64,000 nt of DNA, taken from Clostridium jeddahitimonense (GTDB taxonomy: Bacteria; Bacillota; Clostridia; Clostridiales; Clostridiaceae). Below are positions 8,353-17,020 of this stretch, in pieces (the first letter of the stretch is position 1; every line of letters starts with the position of its first letter). A program made the translations under genes and the position numbers. A model generated the notes under the pieces. It saw nothing but the letters and a program-made list of their open reading frames with translations, was not told the DNA's origin and ran no database searches. The stretch spans positions 3,519,805 to 3,583,804 of the forward strand of contig LM994670.1 of the NCBI GenBank assembly GCA_000753455.2. Reading direction: 5' to 3'.

Positions 8353-8387
8353 AAAAGATGCTTCACTTTTTATTCTGAAACATCTTT
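8353..8387 (-). terminator. Terminator of the GntR gene
   Basis: On the minus strand AAAGATGTTTCA and TGAAGCATCTTT form an imperfect stem followed by TTTTTTATTTT, starting six bases after the GntR stop codon. Confidence 0.7.
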
Positions 8388-8392
8388 CTTAT

Positions 8393-9094
8393 CTATACAT
8401 AATAATTAATTACGTAATTATGGATTTTAGTATTATATTCTGCAATTGATATCTCAATTACTTCACCTTTATTATTAAGAGTTTTTCTCTTTCTTCCAAG
8501 TAATGGCCCTTCAGTCAAGTTTAGCTCTTCAAGCACAGCTAATGACGGATAGTCTATAAAAAACTCATCATGGAATTTATTTATATATAGACCACTTTTA
8601 TAAAGTGCCATGTAAACTGATAAATCATTTCCATCAGTATTTTCCTCTATCATTGTTGATGATGGAACATAGTGAATAAAATGTATATACGGCTTTCCGT
8701 CTAAATAATATACTCTTTTAATCTTATAACACTTATCTCCAAAATGTTTATACATCTCATTTTGAGGTTCAAGATCTATCTTTTCTATTTCAGTCTTCTC
8801 TTTCCTTACTTGAAAACCTTCTTTATTTAATATATTTGAAAATGACTCTCCTTTAGATAATTTGTTAAAAATACTGTTGCTTATAACAGTTGTTCCTTTT
8901 CCACTTCTTTTAACTACATACCCATCAGATTCTAGCATTTCGATAGCTTTTCTTATAGTTATTTTACTAACCTCAAATTCTCTTTCCAATTCTGTTTCTG
9001 TAGGTATCAAATCACCTATCTTATAAACTCCATTTATTATTTTTTCTTTTATAACTTCCATTACCGTTATGTATAATGGTGCCCCTTTATTCAT
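8393..9094 (-). CDS. GntR/HutC-type transcriptional repressor with UTRA domain
   Basis: The ATG at 9094 (MNKGAPLYITVMEV, 233 aa) is used; the longer frame would start with TTG inside the spacer after AAGGG. Residues 5-72 are a GntR winged helix-turn-helix (VIKEKIINGVYKIGD...TETELEREFEVSKITIRKAIEMLESDGYV). Residues about 85-230 match the UTRA effector fold, which in this family binds phosphorylated sugars or related metabolites. Divergence is absent: gene and target operon share the strand, with the regulator upstream and separated by its own terminator. The twin palindromes in the next promoter are its likely operators, so the sugar phosphate made by the pathway probably acts as inducer. Confidence 0.85.
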   Translation of the reverse strand: MNKGAPLYITVMEVIKEKIINGVYKIGDLIPTETELEREFEVSKITIRKAIEMLESDGYVVKRSGKGTTVISNSIFNKLSKGESFSNILNKEGFQVRKEKTEIEKIDLEPQNEMYKHFGDKCYKIKRVYYLDGKPYIHFIHYVPSSTMIEENTDGNDLSVYMALYKSGLYINKFHDEFFIDYPSLAVLEELNLTEGPLLGRKRKTLNNKGEVIEISIAEYNTKIHNYVINYYV

Positions 9095-9234
9095 ATATAT
9101 CAACCCTTTTTTCTTTTATTATCAATCTAGGTGAATTATAGCATAAGCGTAATTTACCTTCAATAAAAATAGAGATAAATCTCATGCTTATACATAAAAC
9201 TTATCCCTGTATATTTCTAATTTCCATATTAAAA

Positions 9235-9420
9235 TCACATTAATTTTTCTAAGTTATCTACTAATTCACCAATAGCATCAACATAATATTTTACAATTCT
9301 ATTAGCTACTTCATCAGCTAAATTTTCATTATATATATGAGATGTTGAGTTTCTATCTTCTAAAAGATTAATCCACACTTTATCATCTGAAATTAAGTTA
9401 TTAACATAAGCCTTTTTAAA
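9235..9420 (-). pseudogene. Remnant of a HEPN (HI0074-type) partner of the MNT protein
   Basis: In one frame, ending at TGA 9235-9237, the minus strand reads KKAYVNNLISDDKVW, then INLLEDRNSTSHIYNENLA and an amphipathic tail ending LEKLM. The DRN.TSH.YNE pattern is the hallmark of HEPN/HI0074 nucleotidyltransferase-binding proteins, which pair with MNT proteins as toxin-antitoxin-like modules. Only the C-terminal half remains; there is no start codon or ribosome binding site, and the sequence begins straight after the MNT stop codon. A deletion removing the N-terminal half is the simplest explanation. Confidence 0.7.
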
Positions 9421-9435
9421 TTATTATATTTAAAC

Positions 9436-9726
9436 TCAATACTTCTCATATATAATAATACCTTCCTTATTAACTTGCTCTATGAATAACTCATCATTAA
9501 CTGATTTCATATCTGAAAAATCAAATTCTAATAATGTAGTAGTATTATTCTCAATATCTTCTATAAAATCAGATATGGATTTTTCACAATATATAGCTAA
9601 ATCTATATCACTTCTATCTCCATTATCTCCACGAGTCCTTGATCCAAATAAAATAACTTTATTTATTTCACTATGCTTTTTAGAAATCTCTATTATCTCA
9701 TTTAATATAACTTTATCTAAATTCAT
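9436..9726 (-). CDS. MNT-type minimal nucleotidyltransferase
   Basis: 96 residues with the polymerase-beta fold signature: KVILFGSRTRGDNGDRSDIDLAIY (about residues 22-45), i.e. GSRTRG followed by the metal-binding DxD. This is the usual full length for MNT proteins. In characterised MNT-HEPN pairs the MNT protein AMPylates or otherwise silences the HEPN RNase. The partner here (9235-9420) is broken, so the enzyme is probably an orphan antitoxin on its way to decay. It stands alone between minus-strand and plus-strand units. Confidence 0.8.
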   Translation of the reverse strand: MNLDKVILNEIIEISKKHSEINKVILFGSRTRGDNGDRSDIDLAIYCEKSISDFIEDIENNTTTLLEFDFSDMKSVNDELFIEQVNKEGIIIYEKY

Positions 9727-9811
9727 ATTTAGCAGCTACTACTACTTTACCTTTATTATATACCACTACCCTTTAATTATAAACAAGTTTACCTATAAAT
9801 TATTTAAAACA

Positions 9812-9850
9812 CCTCTAAGGTAACTTCATTATTTGCTTCTACCTTAGAGG
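9812..9850. terminator. Inverted repeat CCTCTAAGGTA/TACCTTAGAGG
   Basis: An 11-bp perfect stem with an approximately 17-base loop lies between the MNT gene and the small secreted protein. Only the minus-strand side has a modest T-rich tail (GTTTTAAATAATTT), yet no minus-strand gene ends directly upstream. It resembles the stem at 10284-10314 (shared CCTCTAAG core), so the two flank the secreted-protein gene like a pair. Confidence 0.45.
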
Positions 9851-9926
9851 GACATATTTCACATATTTAATAAATTTTTGAGTAATTAATAAATAAAACA
9901 GAAATACTAATTATTGAGGTGATTAT

Positions 9927-10265
9927 ATGAAAAAAAGATTTTTTATCTTACTATCTTCATTAATTATAGTTTTAAATTTTATTATATTAACTGCTCATGC
10001 CGATGTTCCTATTCATCCTATTAATGCAGTTTATAAAGAAGGAATTTATAAACTAAGTCCAGCTGATAAAAGCTCCTATGCTCTACAGTTTCAATTTTTA
10101 AATACTGATAAAGATTCTGCAATAATAGTATTAGATCAAAATGCTGACATAGTTTATAAGAATATTAATTGTAATAGGAAATGTAATGCAGGAACTATTA
10201 CAAATAAGAATACTATTATTTTAATTACTGATGGTGAAGTTGCTCTTTACTTCACCAAAGAATAA
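9927..10265 (+). CDS. Small secreted protein
   Basis: 112 residues. The start MKKRFFILLSSLIIVLNFII continues to a likely signal peptidase site after TAHA (about residue 25), so the mature form is roughly 87 residues. It contains two close cysteines (CNRKC) that could form a disulfide or bind metal. Mature secondary structure looks beta-rich. I do not recognise a family. A GAGGTGATTAT site precedes the ATG. It is monocistronic, bounded by inverted repeats at 9812-9850 and 10284-10314. Confidence 0.65.
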   Translation: MKKRFFILLSSLIIVLNFIILTAHADVPIHPINAVYKEGIYKLSPADKSSYALQFQFLNTDKDSAIIVLDQNADIVYKNINCNRKCNAGTITNKNTIILITDGEVALYFTKE

Positions 10266-10283
10266 TAAATTGAAATATGAAAA

Positions 10284-10314
10284 CCTCTAAGTGCATTCTA
10301 TTAACACTTAGAGG
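10284..10314. terminator. Bidirectional terminator between secreted protein and AraC genes
   Basis: CCTCTAAGTG and CACTTAGAGG form a 10-bp stem. The plus strand continues CCTTTTATTATTTTTTT, and the minus strand continues TTTTCATATTTC, so it can serve both convergent genes. Confidence 0.8.
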
Positions 10315-10321
10315 CCTTTTA

Positions 10322-11164
10322 TTATTTTTTTGAATTAACAGCCTTATGATAATACTGTCTTGGCGTCATTCCAAACTCCTTTTTAAAAGCTCTAAAAAAG
10401 TGAGTATATCCTCCAAATCCGCATTTAGAATATACCTCAATTATAGGAATGTTTTTTTCTATTAACTCTTTTGAGTAAGATAATTTTCTCTTTAAAATAC
10501 AGCTATGTATAGTCATATTAGTAGCATCTTTAAATATTTTTGAAAGATGAAACTTATTCATAAAAAACTCTCTTGCTAAATCATCTAATGTAATCTCTTC
10601 AGACATATGGGTATTTATGTAAATAAAAATATCATCTATAATATCTAGCTTGTCATAAATTCTCTTTTTATTTAATCTACTTTCTATATATCCTCTATTA
10701 GTAATAGCTAAGAGTATTATTAATGTAGCCCTTAAAATCTCCTCTTTCCCAAAGCCCTCCATTTTTTCATAGCATATTAATCTAGTAGTTAAGGATTTTA
10801 TTAACATATATACTTCACTACTAGCTCGAACTATTCTAATATTGCTATCTCTTGCTTCAATAAAGCAAGTTTCCAAATTGCACTCTTCTGATGATATACT
10901 TCTAACATATTCTGGGTGAATATAAATTAAAATAATCTCACCTTTGTTATTAACTTCATTATCAACCTTTATTTTAAGATAGTTATCGTTTTCTAATACA
11001 ACATAGTCATCCTTTTCTACTGAAAAAGTTTCATTATTATCTTCCATAATATATTTATTATTTTCAATGTATATTATTTTATAAAAATCACTTCTTGGTA
11101 TAAATACTTGCCTATTCTCAATTGTTAATTTTTGAACAAAAACCTTATTATTGATTATATCCAT
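10322..11164 (-). CDS. AraC-family transcriptional regulator
   Basis: The ATG at 11164 (MDIINNKVFVQK, 280 aa) follows GGGAGGATTATCT, so it is preferred over an ATG five codons upstream. Residues about 175-277 form the two helix-turn-helix motifs: ISEEITLDDLAREFFMNKFHLSKIF-type first motif and the PIIEVYSKCGFGGYTHFFRAFKKEFGMTPRQY signature. The N-terminal part looks like a cupin-type ligand pocket. It is transcribed divergently from the flavoprotein reductase gene at 11367, about 200 bp away, which is the likely target. The inducer is unknown; the reductase's electron acceptor is a reasonable guess. Confidence 0.85.
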   Translation of the reverse strand: MDIINNKVFVQKLTIENRQVFIPRSDFYKIIYIENNKYIMEDNNETFSVEKDDYVVLENDNYLKIKVDNEVNNKGEIILIYIHPEYVRSISSEECNLETCFIEARDSNIRIVRASSEVYMLIKSLTTRLICYEKMEGFGKEEILRATLIILLAITNRGYIESRLNKKRIYDKLDIIDDIFIYINTHMSEEITLDDLAREFFMNKFHLSKIFKDATNMTIHSCILKRKLSYSKELIEKNIPIIEVYSKCGFGGYTHFFRAFKKEFGMTPRQYYHKAVNSKK

Positions 11165-11261
11165 AGATAATCCTCCCATTAACTACTTTTAAACCTCTTT
11201 AATTATACCAAATTTTTGATAGTTTCGCCCCAATAAATGTAAGTTTTAGAGCATTTTATCT

Positions 11262-11270
11262 TGTTATAAT
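11262..11270 (+). promoter_or_regulatory. Extended -10 promoter of the flavoprotein gene
   Basis: TGTTATAAT is an extended -10 about 97 bases before the ATG at 11367. The -35 region is poor, as expected for an activator-dependent promoter next to an AraC gene. Confidence 0.55.
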
Positions 11271-11366
11271 AAGGATAAGGTTAATATTTTAACTATTTTA
11301 TACGTTGCAACTATAAATATATTAACAAAAGTTATTTTTAAATATAAAAAACTGGGGGAATACATA

Positions 11367-13193
11367 ATGAATAAATTTTTAAGAAAAGCTTCTATTTTAT
11401 TATCACTTTGTATGATGACATCTTTAGCTGCTTGTACATCAAACAATAACTCAGCTGTAAACGGTAATAATGCTACAACTGAATCTTCTTCTGAATGGGA
11501 TAAAGAAGTAAATCTATTAGTAATCGGTGCTGGCGGTTCTGGTTTAACTGCCGCTGTTGAAGCTGCTACTAATGGAACTGAAAATATATTAGTAGTTGAA
11601 AAACTATCTTCAATTGGTGGAGTAACCGCTCTATCTCAAGGTGTTATTGCTGGTTACGATACTCAAATAGCTAAAAAGCTTGGAGTTAATGTAACTAAAG
11701 AGGAACTATATGATATTTTAATGGGAAATGCTACTTATAGATTAGATCCAAAATTAGCTTCTATAACTGTAGAAAAATCTGGAGAATCTATAGATTGGTT
11801 AATAGATACTGTTGGCGTTCCATTTGATGAAGAAATAAGAGTTGGATATGGACCACTTCAAATGATGCACGTTATGACTGGTGGAGGAAATGCTATAGTT
11901 GAACCTTTCAAAAAGGCTTTAGAAGATAATAATGTTGAGCTTATGCTTGAAACTCCTGCTACTAAACTTTTAAAAGATGATAATGGAAATATCACTGGAG
12001 CTATTGTTGAAAACGAAGGTAAAGAGCTTAAAATTAAAGCTAAAGCTGTAGTTTTAGCTACTGGTGGATATGCTGGTAATAAAGATCTACCTGGATTGCT
12101 TAACCCTTCTTATCAAGGAATGTTACCTGTTGGATTTGCTGGGAATACTGGTGATGGTTTAATTATGGGTAGTGATGTAGGTGCTGCAATTGGACATACT
12201 GATCACTTAATGGCTGTATTAAAAGATTACGAAATACTTTCAGAAAAGAATGGTAATTCAGCTACTGCTTCTGTAAGTGCTTATGTAAAAGCTGATAGCT
12301 TAATATTTGTTGGTGCTGATGCAAAAAGATTTATGGATGAAAAAGCTGCTGGATTTATGAGTCAAGAATTAAATCAACCAATATGGGATCAAATGAAAAA
12401 AGATGATATGCCATATGTTTGGGCAATTACTGATGCAAAAGGCTTAGAACAAACTAAATCTAAAAGAGGTTTAGACTTAGAATATATTACTGCTGATACT
12501 GTTGAAGATCTAGCTTCAAAAATGAACTTAGATCCATCAACATTAAAAGCTACTGTTGATGCTTGGAATACTTCTGCTACTAACGGTGTAGATGCTGACT
12601 TTAGGAGAACTGCTGGCTTAACTCAATTAGAAGCACCTTACTATGCTGTTGCTATAGCTCCTGCTCATATCATAACTTATGGTGGAGTTATCAGAAATGA
12701 AAATGCTGAAGTATTAAAAGCTGATGGCACTGTATTAAATGGATTATTTGCTTGTGGTGAAGTTTCTGCAAACTCTGCATATATGGGATTCACTATTTCG
12801 AATGCTATAACTTGGGGTAGAATCGCAGGTGCAAGTGCTTCTGACTACATCAAAAACGGTCCTAAAGCTCCTGTATCTGAAAATACTACTGAAGAAAAAG
12901 AAGAAGCTACTGCTGAATCTTTCTCATTCAACCCAGGTACTTATGAAGGTACTGCAAAAGGTAACGGTGGAGACTTAAAAGTTTCAGTTGTTGTAGATGA
13001 AACCTCAATAAAAGAAGTTACTGTTTTAGAACATTTAGAAACTGAAGGATTAGCTGATCCAGCTTTAGAAAAAGTCCCTACTGCAATTGTTTCAGAGCAA
13101 TCATTATCAGTAGATACAGTTACTGGTGCAACAGTAACATCAAATGCAATAATAGATGCTGTTAAATCAGCATTAGAAAGTGCAAAAAAATAA
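11367..13193 (+). CDS. Lipoprotein FAD-dependent reductase with flavinylated FMN-binding domain
   Basis: 608 residues. A lipoprotein signal ends in LAAC at about residue 23, so the enzyme is tethered outside the membrane. Next comes an FAD_binding_2/fumarate-reductase-like domain (VIGAGGSGLTAAVEAA dinucleotide site near residue 52; LATGGYAGN; a late FACGEVSANSAYMGFTISNAI segment). Residues about 510-608 form an FMN-binding domain with TGATVTS, whose Thr589 fits the ApbE flavin-attachment motif. Proteins of this build (UrdA-like, and the Listeria extracellular fumarate reductase) use membrane electron transfer to reduce small acceptors outside the cell. The acceptor here is not predictable. 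GGGGGA precedes the ATG. Confidence 0.88.
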   Translation: MNKFLRKASILLSLCMMTSLAACTSNNNSAVNGNNATTESSSEWDKEVNLLVIGAGGSGLTAAVEAATNGTENILVVEKLSSIGGVTALSQGVIAGYDTQIAKKLGVNVTKEELYDILMGNATYRLDPKLASITVEKSGESIDWLIDTVGVPFDEEIRVGYGPLQMMHVMTGGGNAIVEPFKKALEDNNVELMLETPATKLLKDDNGNITGAIVENEGKELKIKAKAVVLATGGYAGNKDLPGLLNPSYQGMLPVGFAGNTGDGLIMGSDVGAAIGHTDHLMAVLKDYEILSEKNGNSATASVSAYVKADSLIFVGADAKRFMDEKAAGFMSQELNQPIWDQMKKDDMPYVWAITDAKGLEQTKSKRGLDLEYITADTVEDLASKMNLDPSTLKATVDAWNTSATNGVDADFRRTAGLTQLEAPYYAVAIAPAHIITYGGVIRNENAEVLKADGTVLNGLFACGEVSANSAYMGFTISNAITWGRIAGASASDYIKNGPKAPVSENTTEEKEEATAESFSFNPGTYEGTAKGNGGDLKVSVVVDETSIKEVTVLEHLETEGLADPALEKVPTAIVSEQSLSVDTVTGATVTSNAIIDAVKSALESAKK

Positions 13194-13221
13194 ATTAGCC
13201 CCTAAAATCAATTAACATAAG

Positions 13222-13265
13222 AAAATCTCTACTAATCTTTTAAAAAGTTAGTAGAGATTTTTATT
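13222..13265 (+). terminator. Terminator after the flavoprotein gene
   Basis: AAATCTCTACTAA pairs with TTAGTAGAGATTT, followed by TTATTTAAT. The minus side (AAAATC...TTTTCTTATG) could also help end the opposite transcript. Confidence 0.75.
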
Positions 13266-13309
13266 TAATAAGTTGTTGCATTTTTCCTAATTACATATAT
13301 CTCTTAAAT

Positions 13310-14491
13310 TTATCTATTACTATTATAAAGATAATCAATACTTTTCTTAAATCTTTCAAGCCCTTCCTTTAATTTAGAAAGAGGACAACCACAATTTAAT
13401 CTTAGATACTTTTCACTACCATATACTTCGCCTTTCATTATCCCTACTCCACCGATGTTTACTAGGGCATCTTGAATCTGATCTGCTGTAAATGGTAACT
13501 CTCTACAATCTATCCAAGCTAAATATGTTCCATTTGGTTTTTTGAATTTTATATCCTTAAAGTTTTCTTTAATAAAGTTTTCTATATAATCCATATTATT
13601 ATTTATATATTGGACTAATCCATCTATATAGTAATCACACTCATTATAAGAAACCATTGTAGCGTACATCCCTAAAATACTTACTGAGTTTAAGAAATCC
13701 TTAGTTCTTGTTTGATGTATAAATAAATCATTTATATTATCGTCAGGAATTATAGCATAAGAGCCAATTAATCCTGGATAATTGAAAGTTTTACTTCCTG
13801 AAGATACTAGATATATTTCATTATAAGTTGTAAGGTAATCAATTATAGGAGTATGCCTATGTCCTGGCATTACTATGTCAGCATGAATCTCATCACTTAT
13901 TATCTTTACATTATATCTCTTGCATATATCTACAATCTTTCCTAATTCATCCTTAGTCCACACACGACCTGTTGGATTATGAGGTGAGCATAGTAAAAAT
14001 ACTTTACATTCTTTAACCTTTTCTTCAAATTCATTAAAGTCTATAAAGAATTCTCCTTCTTTTTCATGAAGTTCAACTCTTACTAATTCTCTATTATTTT
14101 GCTCGATAACATTTATAAATGCATCATACATAGGATTAAAGGTACCTATTTTATCTTTATCTTTGCTTAAAAGTCTTAATAAAAGTGAAACAGAATACAT
14201 TACTGAAGGTGAATAAATTACCCACTTCTCATCTACATAGCTATTAAATCTTCTTTTAAAATATCCTGCAATTGAGCCTTTATAATCATGGTGATTCCAC
14301 CTTGAATATCCATATATCTGATGCTCTAGGGCTTTATTTAACTTATTATATACAAGCTCTGGTACTGTAAAATCAGTATCAGATATTGAAAATGGAATTA
14401 AATCTGCCTTATTAAAACGATCTTGAATATAATCCCACTGTGTACAATAAGTATTTAATCTATTATGAACCTCATCAAAATTATGCTTCAT
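13310..14491 (-). CDS. patB: PatB/MalY-type PLP-dependent C-S lyase or aminotransferase
   Basis: 393 residues of fold-type I. Markers: SISDTDFTVPELV near residue 36, YGYSRW, LLCSPHNPTGRVW, IISDEIHADIVMPGH, and SSGSKTFNYPGL, with the PLP lysine near residue 234. The substrate-proximal DEIHADI and SKTFN patterns fit the MalY/PatB group, which mostly cleaves cystathionine, cysteine or cysteine conjugates. It is the last gene of the Frv-like operon, three bases after the M24 peptidase stop, so cleavage of a sulfur-containing amino acid released by the two peptidases is a coherent idea. An aminotransferase role cannot be excluded. Confidence 0.82.
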   Translation of the reverse strand: MKHNFDEVHNRLNTYCTQWDYIQDRFNKADLIPFSISDTDFTVPELVYNKLNKALEHQIYGYSRWNHHDYKGSIAGYFKRRFNSYVDEKWVIYSPSVMYSVSLLLRLLSKDKDKIGTFNPMYDAFINVIEQNNRELVRVELHEKEGEFFIDFNEFEEKVKECKVFLLCSPHNPTGRVWTKDELGKIVDICKRYNVKIISDEIHADIVMPGHRHTPIIDYLTTYNEIYLVSSGSKTFNYPGLIGSYAIIPDDNINDLFIHQTRTKDFLNSVSILGMYATMVSYNECDYYIDGLVQYINNNMDYIENFIKENFKDIKFKKPNGTYLAWIDCRELPFTADQIQDALVNIGGVGIMKGEVYGSEKYLRLNCGCPLSKLKEGLERFKKSIDYLYNSNR

Positions 14492-14494
14492 ATA

Positions 14495-15580
14495 CTATAC
14501 CTCCAAAATTATCATATCTTTTGTAGTTTGATTTAACGGTATACCTCTTCCCCCTGAAATCAACACATCATCTTCAATCCTAACTCCACCTAAGCCTTCT
14601 ACATATATGCCTGGCTCACAAGACATTATCATATTATCCTTTAAAATAGTTTTTGAGTTTTGATTTAAAAATGGATACTCACATCCATCTCCTATACCTA
14701 TACCATGCCCTAGTCCATGATTATAGTTTTCACCATAACCAGCCTTTTCAATTATATCTCTAACAACAAAGTCAACTTCTGAAGCTAAAGCTCCAGATTT
14801 TATTTCATCTACTCCAGCCTGTTGAGCCTTCTTCACAATTTCATATATATTAATCATATCATTGGAAGGTTGTCCCACGAACACCATTCTAGTCATATCA
14901 GACTGATAATTCTTATACTCTATTCCAAAATCAATCATTATAGGTTCATTAGCTTGAACTTTTCTATCAGTAGGTCTTCCATGAGGCAGTGCAGTTCTTG
15001 GTCCTGAAGTTACTACTGGCTCAAATGATAATTTACTTGCACCAGCCTTTAAAGCATAATAATGTATTAATGCATTTATTTCATTTTCACTTATTCCTAC
15101 TTTAATATGCTTTAAAACATCAGCAAATACTTGGTCAGTAATCTTACAAGCTTCCTTTAATATATCAATTTCAAATTCATCCTTAATTATTCTAGCTTCA
15201 TTTATTTCCTCATTAACTAAAGTAACAGTAAAATAATACTTTTTTAGCTTTTCATAATCAGAAATAGAATAACTACTAGCTTCTATTCCTAACTTAGAAT
15301 AATTAAATTCTTTAAAAATTTCATTTACAACATCAAAGTGAGATTTATTGCTTTTAGCAGGTGTATTTTCAATTATTTTTAACTCATCTTGTCTTTCTCT
15401 TGCTTCTGATAAATATCTTCCATCTAAAATTGCATAAGAATTATCTCTAGTAATTAATATTTGTACTCCACTTCCAGTTAAAGTATCTAAATATTTTTTA
15501 CTTGTTTTTGATTTTATTAATATACCATCTAATCTTAGCTCTTCTATCAAATCCCTTATTTTCTCTAAATGTCTTGCCAT
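14495..15580 (-). CDS. Xaa-Pro peptidase family (M24B) metallopeptidase
   Basis: 361 residues with an N-terminal creatinase-like domain (about 1-125) and a pita-bread catalytic domain. Metal ligands appear in IMIDFGIEYKNYQSDMTRMVF (Asp pair, about residues 214-225), NHGLGHGIGIG (His, about 290), SCEPGIYV and RIEDDVLI (two Glu). That is the full PepQ/PepP set, so it should be active on dipeptides or peptides with Pro at the second position. It follows the PTS EIIC gene after an intervening terminator-like hairpin and has a strong GGAGGAAAT site, so it can be expressed less than the transporter genes. Confidence 0.88.
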   Translation of the reverse strand: MARHLEKIRDLIEELRLDGILIKSKTSKKYLDTLTGSGVQILITRDNSYAILDGRYLSEARERQDELKIIENTPAKSNKSHFDVVNEIFKEFNYSKLGIEASSYSISDYEKLKKYYFTVTLVNEEINEARIIKDEFEIDILKEACKITDQVFADVLKHIKVGISENEINALIHYYALKAGASKLSFEPVVTSGPRTALPHGRPTDRKVQANEPIMIDFGIEYKNYQSDMTRMVFVGQPSNDMINIYEIVKKAQQAGVDEIKSGALASEVDFVVRDIIEKAGYGENYNHGLGHGIGIGDGCEYPFLNQNSKTILKDNMIMSCEPGIYVEGLGGVRIEDDVLISGGRGIPLNQTTKDMIILEV

Positions 15581-15598
15581 ATTTCCTCCTAGTACAAA

Positions 15599-15621
15599 AA
15601 GGCAAGCATTACGCTTGCCTT
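15599..15621 (-). terminator. Intra-operon terminator/attenuator after EIIC
   Basis: AAGGCAAGC and GCTTGCCTT form a 9-bp stem, and the minus strand continues TTTTTGT. It lies between the EIIC stop and the M24 peptidase ribosome binding site, so part of the transcripts should end here. Confidence 0.7.
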
Positions 15622-15626
15622 AATTT

Positions 15627-16940
15627 TTAGAAATCTAAATCATCTAATAATGCTAAATCTTCTTCTGAAATTTTAGAATCTTGCTTATCTTCTACTTTAA
15701 GTTGATTTTGTTTTTCATATAACTTGAAGAATGGATACCAAATAAGAATTGATCCAATCATTTGTAGTGCATTAACAACAATAGTTAACCAATGTCCATT
15801 TACTAAGAATCCTTCTAGGAATACTCCAACATATGGTGGATTAAATATTGGTTTTGCTAAGATTCCAGCTTTCATTAAGAATGCTGGGAATGTACCTAAA
15901 ATTGTTCCACCAATAACATATGGTAAGAAGAATGTTGGGTTTAATACTATTGGTGCACCAAATAATATTGGTTCATTAATACCAAATAACGCTGGTACTA
16001 AAGAAACTTGACCTACTCTTTTATTAGCTTGATTCTTAGATAATAAGCACCAGAATACTAATCCAAAAGTAACACCTGTTCCTGTAAAGTTAGCAAAGGC
16101 ACTTGTCATACCACCAGTATAGAAGTGTGGTAATGCTTGACCAGCTTGCATAGCTTCAATATTTTCAGCTAAGAATTGAGCTGCTATTGGTGCAGTTATT
16201 GGTGATAATACTGATGGATGAATACCGAAGAAGAATAGTGTACATCCAAGGAAAGTTATAAATACAAATGTCCAAGGGTTATCTAATGATCCTACTAATG
16301 GTGATAAGAATTGAGTTAATATTTCTGGTGGTAATACATCAAAAAATGCTAAGCTTAATAATCTTATAGCCATAAACGTACCAACTATAATTACAGTTGT
16401 AGGAATTAATTCAAAAGATCTAGAAACGAAATCAGGTACACTTTCTGGCATACGGATTGTGAAGTTTTTCTTCTTACACCATCTATATAGTTCAACAGCT
16501 AATATTCCTGATATCATTGCCATAAATAAACCTTTAGTTCCCATGTATTTTATAACCATACCGCCATCTTCAGTAAAGCTAAATACTAATAAAAGGAACC
16601 CTACTGCTCCAAGAATCATTGCACCTGGAACATATAATTTATAGTGCTCACTTAAGAAATAAGTAATACATAAACAAACATAGAATCCCATCATTCCTAT
16701 AGTTAGGTAGAATGGTAGATAAAAATTATCCATATTAGTTAAAATAAATTGGGATATTGGATTTGTTTCTCCAATCATATTTGCTATAGCTTCTGGTATT
16801 AAACATAAACTTCCTATGATAAGTATTGGCGTCATTGCAACCATTGACTTTTTAATTGCACTTAAATGTGGCTGTTTGTCCATTTTTTGAGCAAGAGGCG
16901 TTAGCCACTTATTCATAAAATTTTCGAATTTATCAAACAT
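15627..16940 (-). CDS. PTS EIIC, lactose/cellobiose family (Frv-like operon)
   Basis: 437 residues, multi-spanning. Start MFDKFENFMNKWLTPLAQKMD and the hallmark SLVPALFGINEPILFGAPIVLNP (about residues 305-327) identify the Lac-family EIIC; FFGIHPSVLSPITAP is another conserved stretch. It differs clearly from the EIIC at 6930, so the two handle different sugars. With the EIIB and EIIA genes just upstream it forms a complete permease. The acidic tail (SEEDLALLDDLDF) is unusual but short. Neighbouring peptidases suggest a sugar-amino acid or sugar-peptide conjugate as cargo. Confidence 0.88.
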   Translation of the reverse strand: MFDKFENFMNKWLTPLAQKMDKQPHLSAIKKSMVAMTPILIIGSLCLIPEAIANMIGETNPISQFILTNMDNFYLPFYLTIGMMGFYVCLCITYFLSEHYKLYVPGAMILGAVGFLLLVFSFTEDGGMVIKYMGTKGLFMAMISGILAVELYRWCKKKNFTIRMPESVPDFVSRSFELIPTTVIIVGTFMAIRLLSLAFFDVLPPEILTQFLSPLVGSLDNPWTFVFITFLGCTLFFFGIHPSVLSPITAPIAAQFLAENIEAMQAGQALPHFYTGGMTSAFANFTGTGVTFGLVFWCLLSKNQANKRVGQVSLVPALFGINEPILFGAPIVLNPTFFLPYVIGGTILGTFPAFLMKAGILAKPIFNPPYVGVFLEGFLVNGHWLTIVVNALQMIGSILIWYPFFKLYEKQNQLKVEDKQDSKISEEDLALLDDLDF

Positions 16941-17020
16941 ATTATTTCCTCCCCTTAAATTCCTATATTTTAATGATTAAAAACTAAATATTTAATCACC
17001 TATTTTACTTCCCCTTTATG

